From Chlorocebus sabaeus (Eukaryota > Chordata > Mammalia > Primates > Cercopithecidae), in assembly GCF_047675955.1 (NCBI RefSeq), contig NC_132912.1, forward strand, positions 83,600,382 to 83,664,381: a DNA stretch of 64,000 nt. Reading direction: 5' to 3'. The translations under genes and the position numbers were made by a program. This document shows, piece by piece, positions 1 to 12,393 of this stretch; positions within the stretch are counted from its first letter, which is position 1, and every line of letters begins with the position of its first letter. Under the pieces are notes generated by a model. That model saw only the letters and a program-made list of their open reading frames with translations, had not been told where the DNA came from and ran no database searches.

Positions 1-389
1 ATTCTTACAATTCTGCAGGCCAGAAATATGAAATCAAGATATTGGCAGGACCATACTCCCTCTGAAGGCCCAGGGGAGAGCTATTTTTTACCTTTTCTAG
101 CTTCTGAGAACTCTAGGTATTCCTTGGCTTGGGGCTGAAAAACTCTAATCTCGGCCTTCATCTTCACATGGCCTTTTCCTCTTCTTCCTGTTGTCTCTTT
201 TCTGTGTAATTCTTGTAAGGATATACATTATGTAGGGTGTGTCTAGATAATCCAGGATGATCTCACTCTAGATCATTAACTTAATTACATCCATGAATAC
301 CTTTATTCCAGATAAGGTTACATTCACACTTACTGGCAGGGAGGTAGGACTTTAACATCTCTTAAGAGGACACAATTCACCCCATAACA
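1..389 (-). mobile_element. MLT1-type ERVL-MaLR LTR, truncated by window edge
   Basis: The order of blocks (ctgcaggccagaaat, ccctctgaaggcc, cttcacatggcc, gataaggttacattc, cacaattcaccccataaca) matches the reverse complement of an MLT1 LTR, so the LTR is antisense and starts at about 389. Its 3' end lies outside the window. It is old and diverged. Subfamily is not assigned. Confidence 0.75.
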
Positions 390-2949
390 TCCCTCAACAC
401 ATGTCTTCTGCTTGTTCTGTTTCTCTGACTGAATCTTGACTGATATACCCTCTTTGTATCTTGTTTCCTCATCTGTGTAATGATGGGATGAGTAGAAACA
501 ATGGTGATCTTCCAGGTCCACTTTAAATAAATATAGTTTTAAAAAAGCTTGTAGGTCAGTTCTTCTAATTTTTAAATTGTTGCTTAAAAGTTCTACAATA
601 GGCATACAATGGGAAATCATTAGTAATACTGAGGCTGATTTTATTTTCTTCAACAATTAATAAGCTAGAATCTATCTGCACCTGACACTACTGTATTGGT
701 AGCAATCTAGCTTCTCAAGTTTACAGAATAAGATTTTCCCCTTTACTTTGTATGCTTTCCTACCCAGATTACGCAGAAAAAGTATAAATAGAGAATAACT
801 TTGCCTTGTCAGTTCTGTCAAATATTGGCATTATCTCTATGGTGAGAGATTTAACAAAGATCAGAACTTATTTAGAAAATTCTCCATCTCAACACTTTCA
901 TAAGGAAATAACAACTTAGTCAAATTTCCCTCCCTCCTGATGTGTCTAAATTTCAGTCCATTTTTTGTTAAAAGGATATTGAAGAGGTAAGCACATTTTC
1001 TGCTGTCTCATAAAGTCATCTAGCAATAAATTATTTGTACTAAAATTGAAAGGACTCAGAGAAATCAATTTTTGATGCAAAAACATTATTTTGCAACTTA
1101 GTGAATGAATATGACTTTCAAATGTTTAAAATTATACTGGAAAATTGACCCTGAGGGCCAAATCTGAGATGCCTGCTAGTAAAATACAGGGGTGAAGTCT
1201 CATCCATATGGTCAAATCAATATCCTTGCAGGGGACAATGAATTTTTTTTTTCTAATCAATATGTTTTCTTCCCCTCACACATATGCAGAATGAATACTT
1301 CCAGATGCTTATTAAGTCATATTTTGCTTGAAACACACCTTGCTAGGAAAATCAATATTTATAATGGGAGGTATATGGAAAGATGTCAAGATAATGTCTT
1401 TTGTGATTCTAAATAGATTACATTCATAGTTACATATGTATATGTATATACATACACAAATATGTGTTTTCCTATATTACTTTTATAGTAAAACTTATTT
1501 TAGAAATATTAACTAAGTATTAAGAATATATCATCACTCTTAGTCAAAACAAATACAGAGGATCCAAGTTATAATACATCTTATTATTGCAAGGCATTTT
1601 ACAGAGATTTAGTTAATAATGACATACAAAACTTAATAGTCATTGTTCCATGACACTAATTAAGATGAATTGGATTAATGCAAACTAGAAGGAAATTTTG
1701 ACTAAGATAATATTTAGAAAAAAATTGCTTAATTTTTTCACAGACCTACTTATATTCAAAATTTCCTATAGGTCTTCTTTTAAGTGAATAGATTAGGATG
1801 GTTGGTCACTTGTATATGAAAATATAAGTCTAAGAATATTACTGTCACATTGTTTGTGAGTAAATGGACATTTTAAGAAGATAAAGTAGATACATTTTAA
1901 ATTGTGTAGGACTGTTTGCTAATGTTCACCAGTCCCAGACTATGTTCATGCAGGACAGTTAATTTTACTCTGTGTTAGTCATATATCTATTCAGTTGAAC
2001 CATGAAAATCAATAAGAATAGGAATAGAAGAGAACACATCCACCATGGCTGCAGAAACTCTTTTGATATTGTGTCTATATTGTTGTCCTCTTCAACTAAA
2101 GAAAAAAGTAGATTATGTAATGAGACACTGGTGTTTACCTCTTAAATGAAGATCTATCTTTTTAAAAAAATTTCAGAAAAATGCTTAAAACACTTTTTAA
2201 AAAATTTCTAAGAAAATCGCTCATACAAATATCATACAATGTTCTTGAGTCTTCTCAGTCAACTTTTATTTACTATAGCCAAGAAAGAAAGAAACCAACT
2301 ACTATGTGTGTTTATTCTCAAGTCTAATTTGGCAAAGTAAAATTTGTCATATTTGATTTTATAAAGCTAAATGCTGGTAAAAGATAGTTTCTTTCTTTTC
2401 TGTTTTTAAATTGGGTGTCCTAATTCAGTTTTCTTTTTTTAAAATTGAAAGATAATTACTTTAAAACACAGAAAGGCTCTATGGTTTGGCATCATTGTTG
2501 TTCATCTGTTTGAAACTCTCTTCTTTCTTTTTCTTCTTTGCTACCCAAGGAATGTATTCTGAAACTCTCCATGGGGAAAGGTTAGTTATTAAAAGACTCA
2601 GGCTAAGTAGTTCAGAAGGTACACTTGTCCATTATTACTCTATGTGGTTGTATAAAAGAAGATTCTATTTTAAAAACCTGAGCAGTTTTATAAAGTGACA
2701 ACAAAGTATCTTTCTATTTCTACCTGCAGTGTAAATAAAGTTCATATAAAAGGGGCTGACGTGAAAGAGGAGTATGAATGTTCTTTAACAATCATTTTGG
2801 AATAGCTGCCATTATTTTTTTTTCTTTTTACAATAATTCCATACAAAATCCACACCAGGGCACACTGGGACAAAGACCATGTTAAAGTACATGTTTCTGT
2901 GGGGTAAAAACCTGCTAAAAAGCAATTTTTGAAAGTTAGAATATAAGAT
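390..2949. other. Unassigned AT-rich DNA
   Basis: No gene, structural RNA or recognisable young repeat. Open frames here are short and lack codon-like composition. It includes an alternating purine-pyrimidine patch of the TATG/TATA type near 1430-1460. Confidence 0.5.
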
Positions 2950-2993
2950 TGTGTGTGTGTGTGTGAGTGTGTGTATGTGTGTATTTGTGTGTG
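2950..2993. repeat. (GT)n microsatellite, interrupted
   Basis: About 44 bases of GT dinucleotides with three interruptions (gtgagtg, gtatgtg, gtatttg). Confidence 0.9.
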
Positions 2994-3384
2994 GTTAAAA
3001 CAGGAAGCAATGGAAAGGGTGGAGAAAGAGGAAGCAAGTAGAGTATATGGGAGTTATGAGACCTTGCTCCAAAGGCCAAACAGCCAGGTAGAAATTAAAT
3101 GTGGACTTCATTTTGCTGCAAATGAAGCCAGGTTGGACTATGGTCTTCCTGATGCTTCAGGTAGATCCTAACATCAGCAACTGGACCTACAGAGCAGATG
3201 CCTCTCCATCCAGCCAATTGGAGGACCATAGCCTGCTCATTGCGCAGTAGAAGTTTTTCATTTTCATTACGTGTTTAAATGCTATGACATTAAGGCTTCC
3301 ATTGTTGTTATTGTTACTATTGAGTTGAGAGTAGGCAAACAGACAAGGAGGGCAGGTGATAAAGTTTGAGAGGCACGCAGTGAC
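2994..3384. other. Unassigned DNA
   Basis: A moderately GC-richer patch (3040-3240) with no recognised repeat or gene. Confidence 0.45.
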
Positions 3385-3545
3385 CTCTCTGGGGCCTTAA
3401 ACCAGTCCTCTCTCATCTCTGTCTTGTTTCCCTCAGCTAAGGAATAGGATATTATGTCATATTGTAATGAGGATTAAATGAGTCACATATATTAAAAATT
3501 TTAAATGGTCTCTACATAGTAATTGATAAATAAGTGTTAACAAAT
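3385..3545 (+). repeat. MIR SINE fragment
   Basis: Contains MIR landmarks in order: a 'tctgt..tgtttccctca' block, 'gaggattaaatgag' (3469-3482) and the diverged 'acatagtaattgataaataagtg' tail. Confidence 0.6.
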
Positions 3546-3689
3546 ATGCTTATTTATAAATTACCAGAAGTTTATAAAGACTGCCCAATTCATTGTCTTG
3601 AGAATGTGGTTCGTTTTACAAATATCTGTTAATTTGATAGTCCAGGAATTGTATTTTTTGGTGCATTTCTTGGTTTCTTTAGTGAGTTT

Positions 3690-3800
3690 GAGCCATAAGC
3701 ACTCTGAAGACAACAAATGAGCTTATTAGTTTTGTATCTCCAGTCTGGCACAGTTCTTTATCCATATTTATTTACTAAATATTTGTTGAATGAATGAACC
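3690..3800 (+). repeat. LINE L2 3'-end fragment
   Basis: Matches the L2 3' terminus: 'ttttgtatctccagtctggcacag' followed by 'aatatttgttgaatgaatgaa'. Old and diverged. Confidence 0.6.
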
Positions 3801-3989
3801 ATTGAAACATGAGAGTGGATGGAAAACAAAGTACTATTTTTCTCTTATTGAGTAAGCCCAATAGGGTCGGAGGCAACATGGCAGTCGGGCCACTCTTTCC
3901 AGTGTCCTTAGATCATGACATTTAAATGTGATGTGCTTATAAGCCTGACCAGACTATGAGGCCCTTGGGTCTAAAGGAGACCTGTGTCT

Positions 3990-4140
3990 CCAGGTGAGGT
4001 GAGCCCTCCACCCTAAAGCCTTGGTTCTGTCCCTAGCATTACTGCTTCTTCTCTGTATGGCACGGGACAAGTCAATTCTTATCTTCGCTTTCATTTTCTT
4101 AACCAGAAAGTAAGAGATTTTATAATGTTTCCTTCCAAGA
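3990..4140 (+). repeat. Probable MIR fragment
   Basis: Weak similarity to the MIR core (a 'gggacaagtca' block, then 'tttcattttcttaaccagaaagtaag'). Low sequence identity, so uncertain. Confidence 0.4.
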
Positions 4141-5064
4141 AAGTGTATAGAAACTAAGTTTCATAATGGGAAGCTTAGTATTGGGGGAAAAAAGTTAAAA
4201 TGTTCTGATTTAGCATTTAAAGATTTATGGGTATAAACACAATCTCAAGTTTCAATAAATATACTTAAGAATTGTCATTCGTTTATTGTCATTCAGTTAT
4301 TGCCTTATACCATTCATTTCCAGAATATTTAAATCAGGAAGCATTGGTAGCATCTCAAATCATGCTCCTAAAGCTATCTCACTTAATATTAATGAGTAAT
4401 AATTGCTAAAATCGATATACAGTTTTAATATGCCCCTTCATGTATCTTATTTATTCATTCATTCAAAACCATTTATTTAAATGGTTTTTAATAAAAGAAC
4501 ATGCCCTTTTTACATTGGTCCCTTGATTGCCTGAGGCATGTCTGAATTGACCATGGTTGTGGGATGTAAAGCTTAAATTTGCCTGAGGTTCTAGAAGTAG
4601 CTACTTCTCTCAAGGATGACAGACTTTTTGTGTTGGTTTGAACAGTGGATGACAGAGTGCTCTTCTTAAGATTTGGTGAGTGGCCAGGAGAGCAACTCTG
4701 CCCTGACAGAAATTATACTCTGTTAATTAAATTATCATCTATACACGTAAAACCTGGAGAGCATATTTTCATCAATAGAGATATCAACTCTGCCAACCAC
4801 AGGGAACTTTCTTTTACATTATTGATGACTTGGCCCTGATGTTTTGTTGAGGAATGTCAATTCATTTTAGTTATTGAGTGGAGTCTCCTCAGGGTTTCAA
4901 CCACTAATTCATCAATGGTAAATGTTGGAAGAAAATATAAAATTTGGATTTTAAAATCTGACAGCATTTTTAAATCTTCAGACCCCAAAAGAGCGAGACA
5001 GAGTGATGAACTTTTCTGTCGCAATTGTGAAGATATACGTTTCATTGCATTTCATATACATTTT
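4141..5064. other. Unassigned DNA with one short palindrome
   Basis: No gene or repeat recognised. A perfect 24-bp palindrome sits at 4465-4488. A 64-codon open frame at 4645-4839 has no similarity I can recall. Confidence 0.5.
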
Positions 5065-5430
5065 CTGTAATAACCTTATTAAGATATGATTAATATACCA
5101 TACAATTTACCCACTTAAAATATACCAGTCAATAGTTGTTAATCTATTCACAGATATGTGCCATCACTATATTTTAGGATATATCTGTCATCTCAAAACA
5201 AACAAACGAACAAAAAAGAAAACACCTTTTAGCTAAATAACATTTAGCTATCCCCACCCTATTTCCCATTCTCCATATCCCACCCCAGTCCTAGCCACCA
5301 CTAATTTATTTTCTGTCTCTATAGATTTGCCTGTTCTGGACATTTCATATAATGGAGTCATAGATTATGTGGTCTTTTACAACTGACTTTTATAATTTGG
5401 CATAATGTTTTCAAACTTCTGGGTAATCAT
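5065..5430 (-). mobile_element. L1M 3'UTR/3'-end fragment, antisense
   Basis: Antisense L1M 3' end landmarks: 'taccatacaatttacccactt', 'gtgccatcactata', 'ctagccaccactaatttattttctgtctctat', 'ttgcctgttctggacatttcatataatgga', 'ttggcataatgttttcaa'. Confidence 0.75.
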
Positions 5431-5494
5431 CTAATACCCAGAATCTAAGTACGGGAAGACTTCACCACATCTAATGACCACAATGTAGTCACAT

Positions 5495-5665
5495 GGCACT
5501 CAACTTTGGCTGTACCTCAAACTTACCTATGTGGCTTTTTAAAAATAAAGGTGCCTTGGTTTAGTCCAGATGTAGTGAGTCAGATTCCCTGGAGATGGGT
5601 CAGGCATGAGTCTCTTAAACTTGAAAATCTCCAGAATTCGACCCTTGGAGTGCCATTTGTAATGT
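5495..5665 (+). mobile_element. MER5-like hAT-Charlie MITE
   Basis: Resembles MER5A/B: 'caactttggctgtacctcaaacttacctatgtggctttttaaaaata', then 'gtgagtcagattccctggag'. Terminal inverted repeats are eroded. Non-autonomous, with no coding capacity. Confidence 0.6.
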
Positions 5666-6577
5666 TTTAAGCATAATGTAAGTAGACTCTTCAGGATCAG
5701 CCTCACATGTAGTAACAACTTTGTGCCAAAGTACCTTAAGCTAAAATGTGACAGTTACATGGAATGTAACCTATTAACAGCTTTTAGCTTTCTAATTCCA
5801 AATAGTTTACTACATTGTCAAAAACTACCAGTAAAGCTCTGAGGGGAACTTGGGAAGGTCTAAGTTTGGTGGGGCACAGAAGTTCACACATTAGATAAGG
5901 TTGGAAAACTGATAATTTTAGAAATTTTACCAAGAAACGGAAAACCTTTGATTGGGAGATTTGGAGCAACCCCAAAGCAGACTTGGTTTCACTATTTTGC
6001 CTTGGGCTAGCCAAGTTCACTGCTTAGTATGGAGGAAGCAGATGCAAATGTAGTAGTATTAATTTCCCAAAGGCAAAAATTGAGAGACTGAAATTCAGTG
6101 ATGGAGGACTGGGTCAGATGTTCTCTTTGTGTGGAGATTTTGGGATTTGACAGAATTGCTGCTGAGCTGAGGATGTTTATCTCTGAAACAGAAATGGTGG
6201 GTTACAAGGTGAAAAATTCTATCAATCAGATACATTTGTGTGAACCAAATCTATTTTTGATTGCTATTCTTTCTCCCTCTGGGTTGACCTGTTATTTTAG
6301 TGTTATGTAGGCACAGGTTGAATTACCAGTCAATTTAAGACAATTGTGGGCAACAGCTCATCAGTTCAATAAAAAAATCAATTGAACTTGTCTTCTGTGA
6401 TGGAAAGTATAAAAGCCCTCCAATTATGCGTAACTTTAAATACATGTGTTGTCATTTCATTGCCAGCCAGACTTTGCTGGTTTCAACTATTGAAAAATAT
6501 CAAGTAAATTTCCCATTTTGGGGAAAACCTCTTTTCTATCAACTCTGAATTAGTTTTCCACCCCCTCCTTTTTAATC
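5666..6577. other. Unassigned DNA
   Basis: Apparently single-copy AT-rich DNA. I see no gene or repeat in it. Confidence 0.45.
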
Positions 6578-6590
6578 AAATTGCACAATA

Positions 6591-6901
6591 GGCCAGGCGT
6601 GGTGGCTCACGCCTGTAATCTCAGCACTTGGGAGGCTGAGGTGGGTGGATCACCTGTGGTCAGGAATTTGAGACCAGTCTGGCCAGAATGGTGAAACTCC
6701 GTCTCTACTATTAATGCAAAAATTAGTCAGGTGTGGTGGTGGGTTCCTATAATCCCAGATAATTGGGAGGCTGAGGCAGGAGAATCACTTGAATGGGGGA
6801 AGCAGAGGTTGAGGTGAACTGAAACCATGCCATTGCACTCCAGCCTGAGCAACAAGAGCAAAATTCTGTGTTCAGAAAAAAAAGAAAAAGAAAAAGAAAA
6901 A
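6591..6901 (+). mobile_element. AluS
   Basis: Full-length Alu dimer with A-rich linker and (A4-5G)n tail. Flanked by a 13-bp imperfect target-site duplication, aaattgcacaata (6578-6590) and aaactgcacagta (6902-6914). The arms carry S-type bases and scattered mutations. Confidence 0.92.
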
Positions 6902-6914
6902 AAACTGCACAGTA

Positions 6915-7775
6915 ACTTTTTTATGTAAAAGTCTCTAGAAATTCATCCTTTATTGCACCCCAGGAAAGCACTACTGAAAATCATTTCCTTGCTAGTGACA
7001 TTTGGTGTTCCCTGGTTGTCCATCTGGTTAATCAATTAAAAAAAAATGTGGAAAACAGCCTTGTTTGACTTTCCAATGTTTAACATACTCTTCATTGAGT
7101 TCTTAATAAATGATTGCATTTCTGCATAACAAGAAGGATAACAAAATGTACAATGAGGTCTTTATTCAAGGTAGATCAACATGAGTTTAGGACAATCAGA
7201 ATCTTTAAGTTTTGCTTGGTATACTTCTGCAGGGTATCTGTTTGGATAAATAAAATCTAAGTGTTATTTCATTATTGGCTGATATTATTCGAAAATTATA
7301 TAAAAATCAGAAAAAATAATTAAAAAACACAACACATTTCTCAAACTAGACTTTTTAGTACAGCCTTTTATGGAGATTGCAAGGATTTCTTAGGGAAAAA
7401 TGTCATAAATATCCCATTGAGACAAAAATATTTTCATGGGGCTTTAGCTCATAGATGGAGTTTTGGCAATAAGTTTTGCTTTTGTTTTTGTTTTACACTT
7501 TACGTTGAATACTTTTATATCTTACCCTAACAGGAAACAAGATTCAGGATTTCTGCAATCCTTATTGGAAAGAAAACATTACTCAAACGTTTACTGGATG
7601 ATGTAAGAGTCACAGTATGCTGATTTGAAAGATTGGCTTCTTTTAATTTTATCAGGCTCAGTTCTGTGCTTTTTGGTGGGACATAATGACTAAATGCTTG
7701 AAATCATCAGAGGGTCAGTAAATCATTGGTAAATAAAGTAGTGTGCATGAGGGGGTGATATATAGATATGCCATT
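6915..7775. other. Unassigned DNA
   Basis: AT-rich, no gene or confident repeat. Confidence 0.45.
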
Positions 7776-7866
7776 TTATATATATGTATACATATACATA
7801 TATACACACACATATATATACATATGTATATACACACACACATATATACACACACAAACACACAAA
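7776..7866. repeat. Mixed (TA)n/(CA)n low-complexity tract
   Basis: Alternating tatata, catatacata and cacaca runs over about 90 bases, a degenerated dinucleotide microsatellite. Confidence 0.85.
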
Positions 7867-9299
7867 ATACATTTTAATTTAAAACCCAACCTTTATTCAA
7901 GAAAGAAAGAACAAATTTCTTTCTTGTTTTACTGTTTTCAGTGACTACTCTGTTATAAAGAAGTAAGATAATGTGGAGATTACACAATAATTGAATAGAT
8001 AGAGTTTTTCTTTGCTTTGAGGTTTCACAGCCAGACTCCTCTGCTAACTGAAAGGTGCTTTCAGAGATAAAGTAACTAAAATGCCACATTTGATTTAAAA
8101 CAATAAGAAGGTTGAGGTATTTGCATATTGCTTCTATTGTTTTGTCTGATACGTGTGAACAGTTTTTATCTGTTTTACTAATACATTAATATGATAATTT
8201 GAAAAAAAATTTCAGTGGATGTTCTGAATGCTCTGCATATTATAAATTATCCAGGTAATTACATCTGTTATTTGTTTTGTTTGTAGTGATCAGACCAACA
8301 GTCACTTTTTGAAAAGAAGAACATCACTAACTTTTGAGTGAGAACTAGCAAAGTTGGTTACATAGTGAAGAGATCTTTTTCTCTTTTGTCTCCATTAAAT
8401 CATAACACAAATAGATTCTGAGAATTAATATGTGATTTTGTTTAGAAGTGAAATCAGGAAGGTTTTTAAAATCATTTTAATTATCTTATTAATTGTATTT
8501 AGCAGCTATAAATTTTGGTTTCCTGTGTCAAAATTCTTCTACAGATATATAACCTGTTAAACTGTATTGGCTCTCTCACTAGTATTTTCTTTTTAATTAC
8601 TAGTCATTTTCAACATTACAAGTTTGGGTATTTCTTGTAAAATTTTATATTTCTGGCTTCTCTTGAAAAATAAGACGACTTGGGAAATAGTCCCCGTTTG
8701 TCTGCATAAAAACAATTGATTGGAGCTGGGTAGCAGACTCCAAATTTAGAAAAAAGAAGACCCCCATTTTGCAATCATTTCTTCCACTCCCCTTTTTCTT
8801 CCCTAAATTGAGATTGATAGTTGTTTCCATTTATTTTCCTGCAGCCAAAGAATAATGAAAATTATGGAGCTTTTAATCTAAGAAGGCATTTGTAGATATG
8901 ACATCTAACTCCTTTGAGCATATGGAAATCAAAAGACAATTGTCTAATTCCACTGCTTCAGGGTGGAGTGACAGAGAGTAAGGTCAGGAGAGCATCAGAA
9001 AAGTCCTGACCACAACTTCAAGGGGCAACCGGCTTAATCCCTGTTTCTGCACTGGAGACGGGGGTGAGCAACTTAACTTCTTATGGCTTTTGTGAATGCC
9101 TCTGAGGTCGACCCAGAGTCTTTTTGAGGCTAACCACAAGGCCACATTACACAGTAAAGGAGAAGCTAATCTATTTCTATTTTTGAGTTGAATTTTGTTC
9201 TATTGTGTGTTATTTTGAAGAAATGTAATGTACCAATTAAAAGTGTGGAATCTGGGATCAGATTTATTGGATTTAGCAGCCTTGATTCATTAATAGGTG
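7867..9299. other. Unassigned DNA
   Basis: No gene, RNA or confident repeat. A slightly GC-richer patch at 8950-9110 contains CpGs but no recognisable gene. Confidence 0.45.
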
Positions 9300-9575
9300 C
9301 TTAATTTTATAAATCCTGAGGTTTGGCAAGTCCAAGAGTTTCAGTGTGGCCAGCAGGCTGGGCACTCAGGAAAGAGTCACAATTTTGGTCCAAAGGTGAT
9401 CTGCTTACAGAACTCATTCTTGTTCCAGGTAAGTCTGCTTTATTCAAAATGTACTATTAAAATTTTAATCACATCTAAAAAGTGCCTTCACAAAAATATC
9501 TAAAACAATTTTTGACCAATTTCCTGGGTACTATGACCTAGCCAATTTGACACATCATATTAACCCATAACACAC
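9300..9575 (-). mobile_element. Old LTR-like mammalian repeat, antisense
   Basis: Blocks 'tttactcaaa..tactattaaaattttaatcacatc', 'gccttcacaaaaatatc', 'tttgaccaatttcctggg' and 'gccaatttgacacatcatattaacc' match, in reverse complement, a common mammalian LTR beginning TGTGATGGTTAATTT. I am not sure of the family name. Confidence 0.5.
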
Positions 9576-10250
9576 TATGAGGTATATGATTTTATTAATT
9601 CAATTTTTTAAAATGTAATTTTATTTTTAAATGGACACATTGTAATTTTACATGTTTGTAAGGTACAAATTGATGTTTCAGTATATTATTATATAGTATA
9701 TAATCATCAAATCAGGGTGGTTAACATATCTATCATTTCATGCATGCCTCATTTCTTTGTTGTAAAAATACTCAAAGCCTCTCTTCTAGCTATTTTATAA
9801 TGTATGTACCTTACTGTTAACAATAATCACTGTACTTTTCAATAGAACACCCAAACTTGTTCTTTCTCTCTAATTGCAACTTCATACCCATTGACCAACC
9901 ACTTCTCTTACTCCTCTTCTTCCTTCCCTCCCCAATCTGTGATAACCACTTTTCTACTCTCTGCTCTTATGACATTTTTTTTTTTAAGGTTTAACCTATG
10001 AATAAGATCACGCAGCATTTGTCTTTTCTGTTTGGCTTATTTCACTTAACATTATGTCCTCCAGCTCATCCATGTTTTCACAATGATAAAATTTCATTCT
10101 TTTTATGGCTATACCACTGTGTATATGTCATATTTCCTTTATTCATCTGTTGTTGAACATTCAGGTTGATTCTATAGCTTGGCTATTGTAAATGGTGCTG
10201 CAATAAACATGGGAGTACAGATATCTCTTCAAAATACTAATTTGTATATA

Positions 10251-10938
10251 AGAATAGCTACTCATGCTCACTTTTGTTTTTCATTGGCGTGATATATTTT
10301 TTCTACCCCTTTACCTTGAGTCTATAAGAATTCTTATGTTTTAGTTGTGTCTCTTGAAGACAGTAGATATTTGGTTTGTGTATTATTAATTTAATCTACC
10401 AATCTGTATCTTTCAATCAGAGAATTTAGACCATTTACATTCAATGTTAATATTGAGATGTGAGGTATTATTCTAGTCATCATGTTGATTGTTACCTAGT
10501 GACTTGGTTTTCTTCATTCTGTTATTATTTTATAAGTCCTGGAAATTTTATGCTTCTGGGAGTTTATATTCCGGTGGGTATCAATCTTTTGTTTCCAGAT
10601 TTAGAACTCCATTTTGCATTTCTTATAGGGCTAGTTTAGTATTGACAAATTTCCTCAGCATTTGCTTTCTGAGTAACACTATATTTCTCCTTCATTTATA
10701 AAACTTAGTATTGCTGGATATAAAATTCTTGGATAACAGTTATTCCGTTTAAGAAGACTAAAGATGTGACCCCAATTCCTTCTCTCATAAGGATTCTGTG
10801 GACAAGCCTGCTGTCAGTCTGATAAGTTTTCCTTTGTAAGTTACATGATGATTTTGTCTCATTGCCCTTAGACTTATTTTCTTCACATTGTCTTTAGATA
10901 TTCTGATGGTTATATGCCTTGATAATGTCCATTTATTT
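10251..10938 (-). mobile_element. L1 ORF2-5'/ORF1-3' segment nested inside another L1
   Basis: The host L1 breaks after 'aatactaatttgtatata' and resumes at 'catacatacccagtagtgag'. Between them lie about 690 bases that normally sit several kb away in antisense L1: the endonuclease part of ORF2 ('gaatagctactcatgctcac', 'gtctcttgaagacag') running into the ORF1 end ('ttctccttcatttataaaactta', 'gctggatataaaattcttgg'). It has the same orientation as the host. Either a nested insertion or an internal rearrangement. Confidence 0.7.
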
Positions 10939-11361
10939 TGCATACATACCCAGTAGTGAGATTGCTAGATCATATGATGTTTTCATTTATAATTTCTTTG
11001 AAGAATCTTCATACTGTTTTTTATAATGGCTGTACTAATTTACAATTTCACCAAAGGTTTAGTGGGATTGTTCCCATATTTTCCAACAATTGTTTCCTTG
11101 TATTTTTATTATAGTCATTCTAACTAGAGTGAGGTGGTATCTCATTGTGGTTTGCATTTCACTGATGATTAGTGATGTTGAGCATTTTTTCACATACTTG
11201 TTGGCCATTTGTATGCCTTCTGTTGAGAAATGTCTATTAAGATCCTTTACCCATTTTTAAATAATGCTATTAGTTTTTTGCTGTTAAGTTCCTTATGTAT
11301 TCTCTATGTTAACCCTTTGTCAAAATAAATAGTTTGAAAATAGTCTCTTCCATTCTATAGG

Positions 11362-11601
11362 TTACGACTCTGTCATTTCTTCAGTTGTACAAAAGCTTTT
11401 TAGTTTGATGTAATCCCATTTGTCTTTTGCTTTTATTTCCTGTGCTTTTGAGATCTTATTTTTAAAATCCTTGCCCAGTCCAATGACATAAAGCATTCCT
11501 CTCATGTTTTCTTTTAGTAGTTTTACTTTTTTGGATTTTACACTTAAATTTTGGATCCATTTTAAGTTGATTTTTGTATGTAGTGAGAGATAAAAGTCCA
11601 T
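11362..11601 (-). pseudogene. L1 ORF2p C-terminal-region remnant (79 codons)
   Basis: The longest surviving open stretch of ORF2 in this L1. It contains the L1-typical run 'KDKWDYIKLKSFCTTEE' and 'VIGLGKDFKN', from the ORF2p region after the reverse transcriptase. It is only 79 codons against about 1,275 for intact ORF2p and has stops on both sides. A relic with no expected function. Confidence 0.85.
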
Positions 11602-12328
11602 TCTTATTCTTCTGTATGTAGATATCTAATTTTCCTGGAACCATTTATTGAAGAGACTGTCTTTTCCTCAAATGTGTATTCTTGGCACCTTTGTTGAAAA
11701 TCAGTTGGCTGTAAGTGTGTTCATTTATTTCTGGGCTGTCTATTCTATTTCATTGGTCTATATGTATTTTATTCCAGTATCAGGCTGTTTTGATTACTAT
11801 AGTTTTATAGCATATTTTGAAGTCAGAGAGTGTGATGCTTTCAGCTTTTTGTTTGTTTGTTTATTTGTTTTTGTTTAGGATTGCTTTGGCCATTTGGGGT
11901 CTTTTGAAGTTTTATACACAGTTCAGCATTCTTCTTTTCTATTTCTGTGAAGAATGTCATTGGTATATTGACAGTAATTGCATTAAATCTGTTGATTGCT
12001 TTGGGTAGTATGGCTATGTTTACAACATTAAGTTTTCTAATCCACAAACACAGGATATTTTTCAATTTATTTGTGTCCTCTTCAATTTCTTTTATTAATG
12101 TTTTATAGTTTTCAGTATAGAAATCTTTTATTTCTTTGGTTAGGTTATCTGGGTGTGTTTTTTATAGCTGCTGTAAATATAATTTTATTCTTTATTCATT
12201 TTAGATAGTTTACTATTAGCATATATACATTTTACTGATTTTTGAATGTTTATTTTTTTCCTACTATTTTACTGAATTTATACGTTAGTCCTAACAACTT
12301 TTGGGTAGAATCCTTAGAGTTTTCTTTA

Positions 12329-12393
12329 TATAAGATCATGCCATCTGCAAACAGGATTTTTATGGTTCTGTTTGCAGATGGCATGATCTTATA
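12329..12393. repeat. Perfect inverted duplication, 26-bp arms, 13-bp spacer
   Basis: Arm 1 at 12329-12354 (core aagatcatgccatctgcaaa) is the normal L1 sequence. Arm 2 at 12368-12393 is its exact reverse complement and does not belong at this place in L1. The L1 sequence resumes after arm 2. Confidence 0.95.

Noticed and set aside
4645..4839. 64-codon frame considered as a processed pseudogene
   Set aside because: No recognisable parent protein, no poly(A) tail and no flanking duplication.
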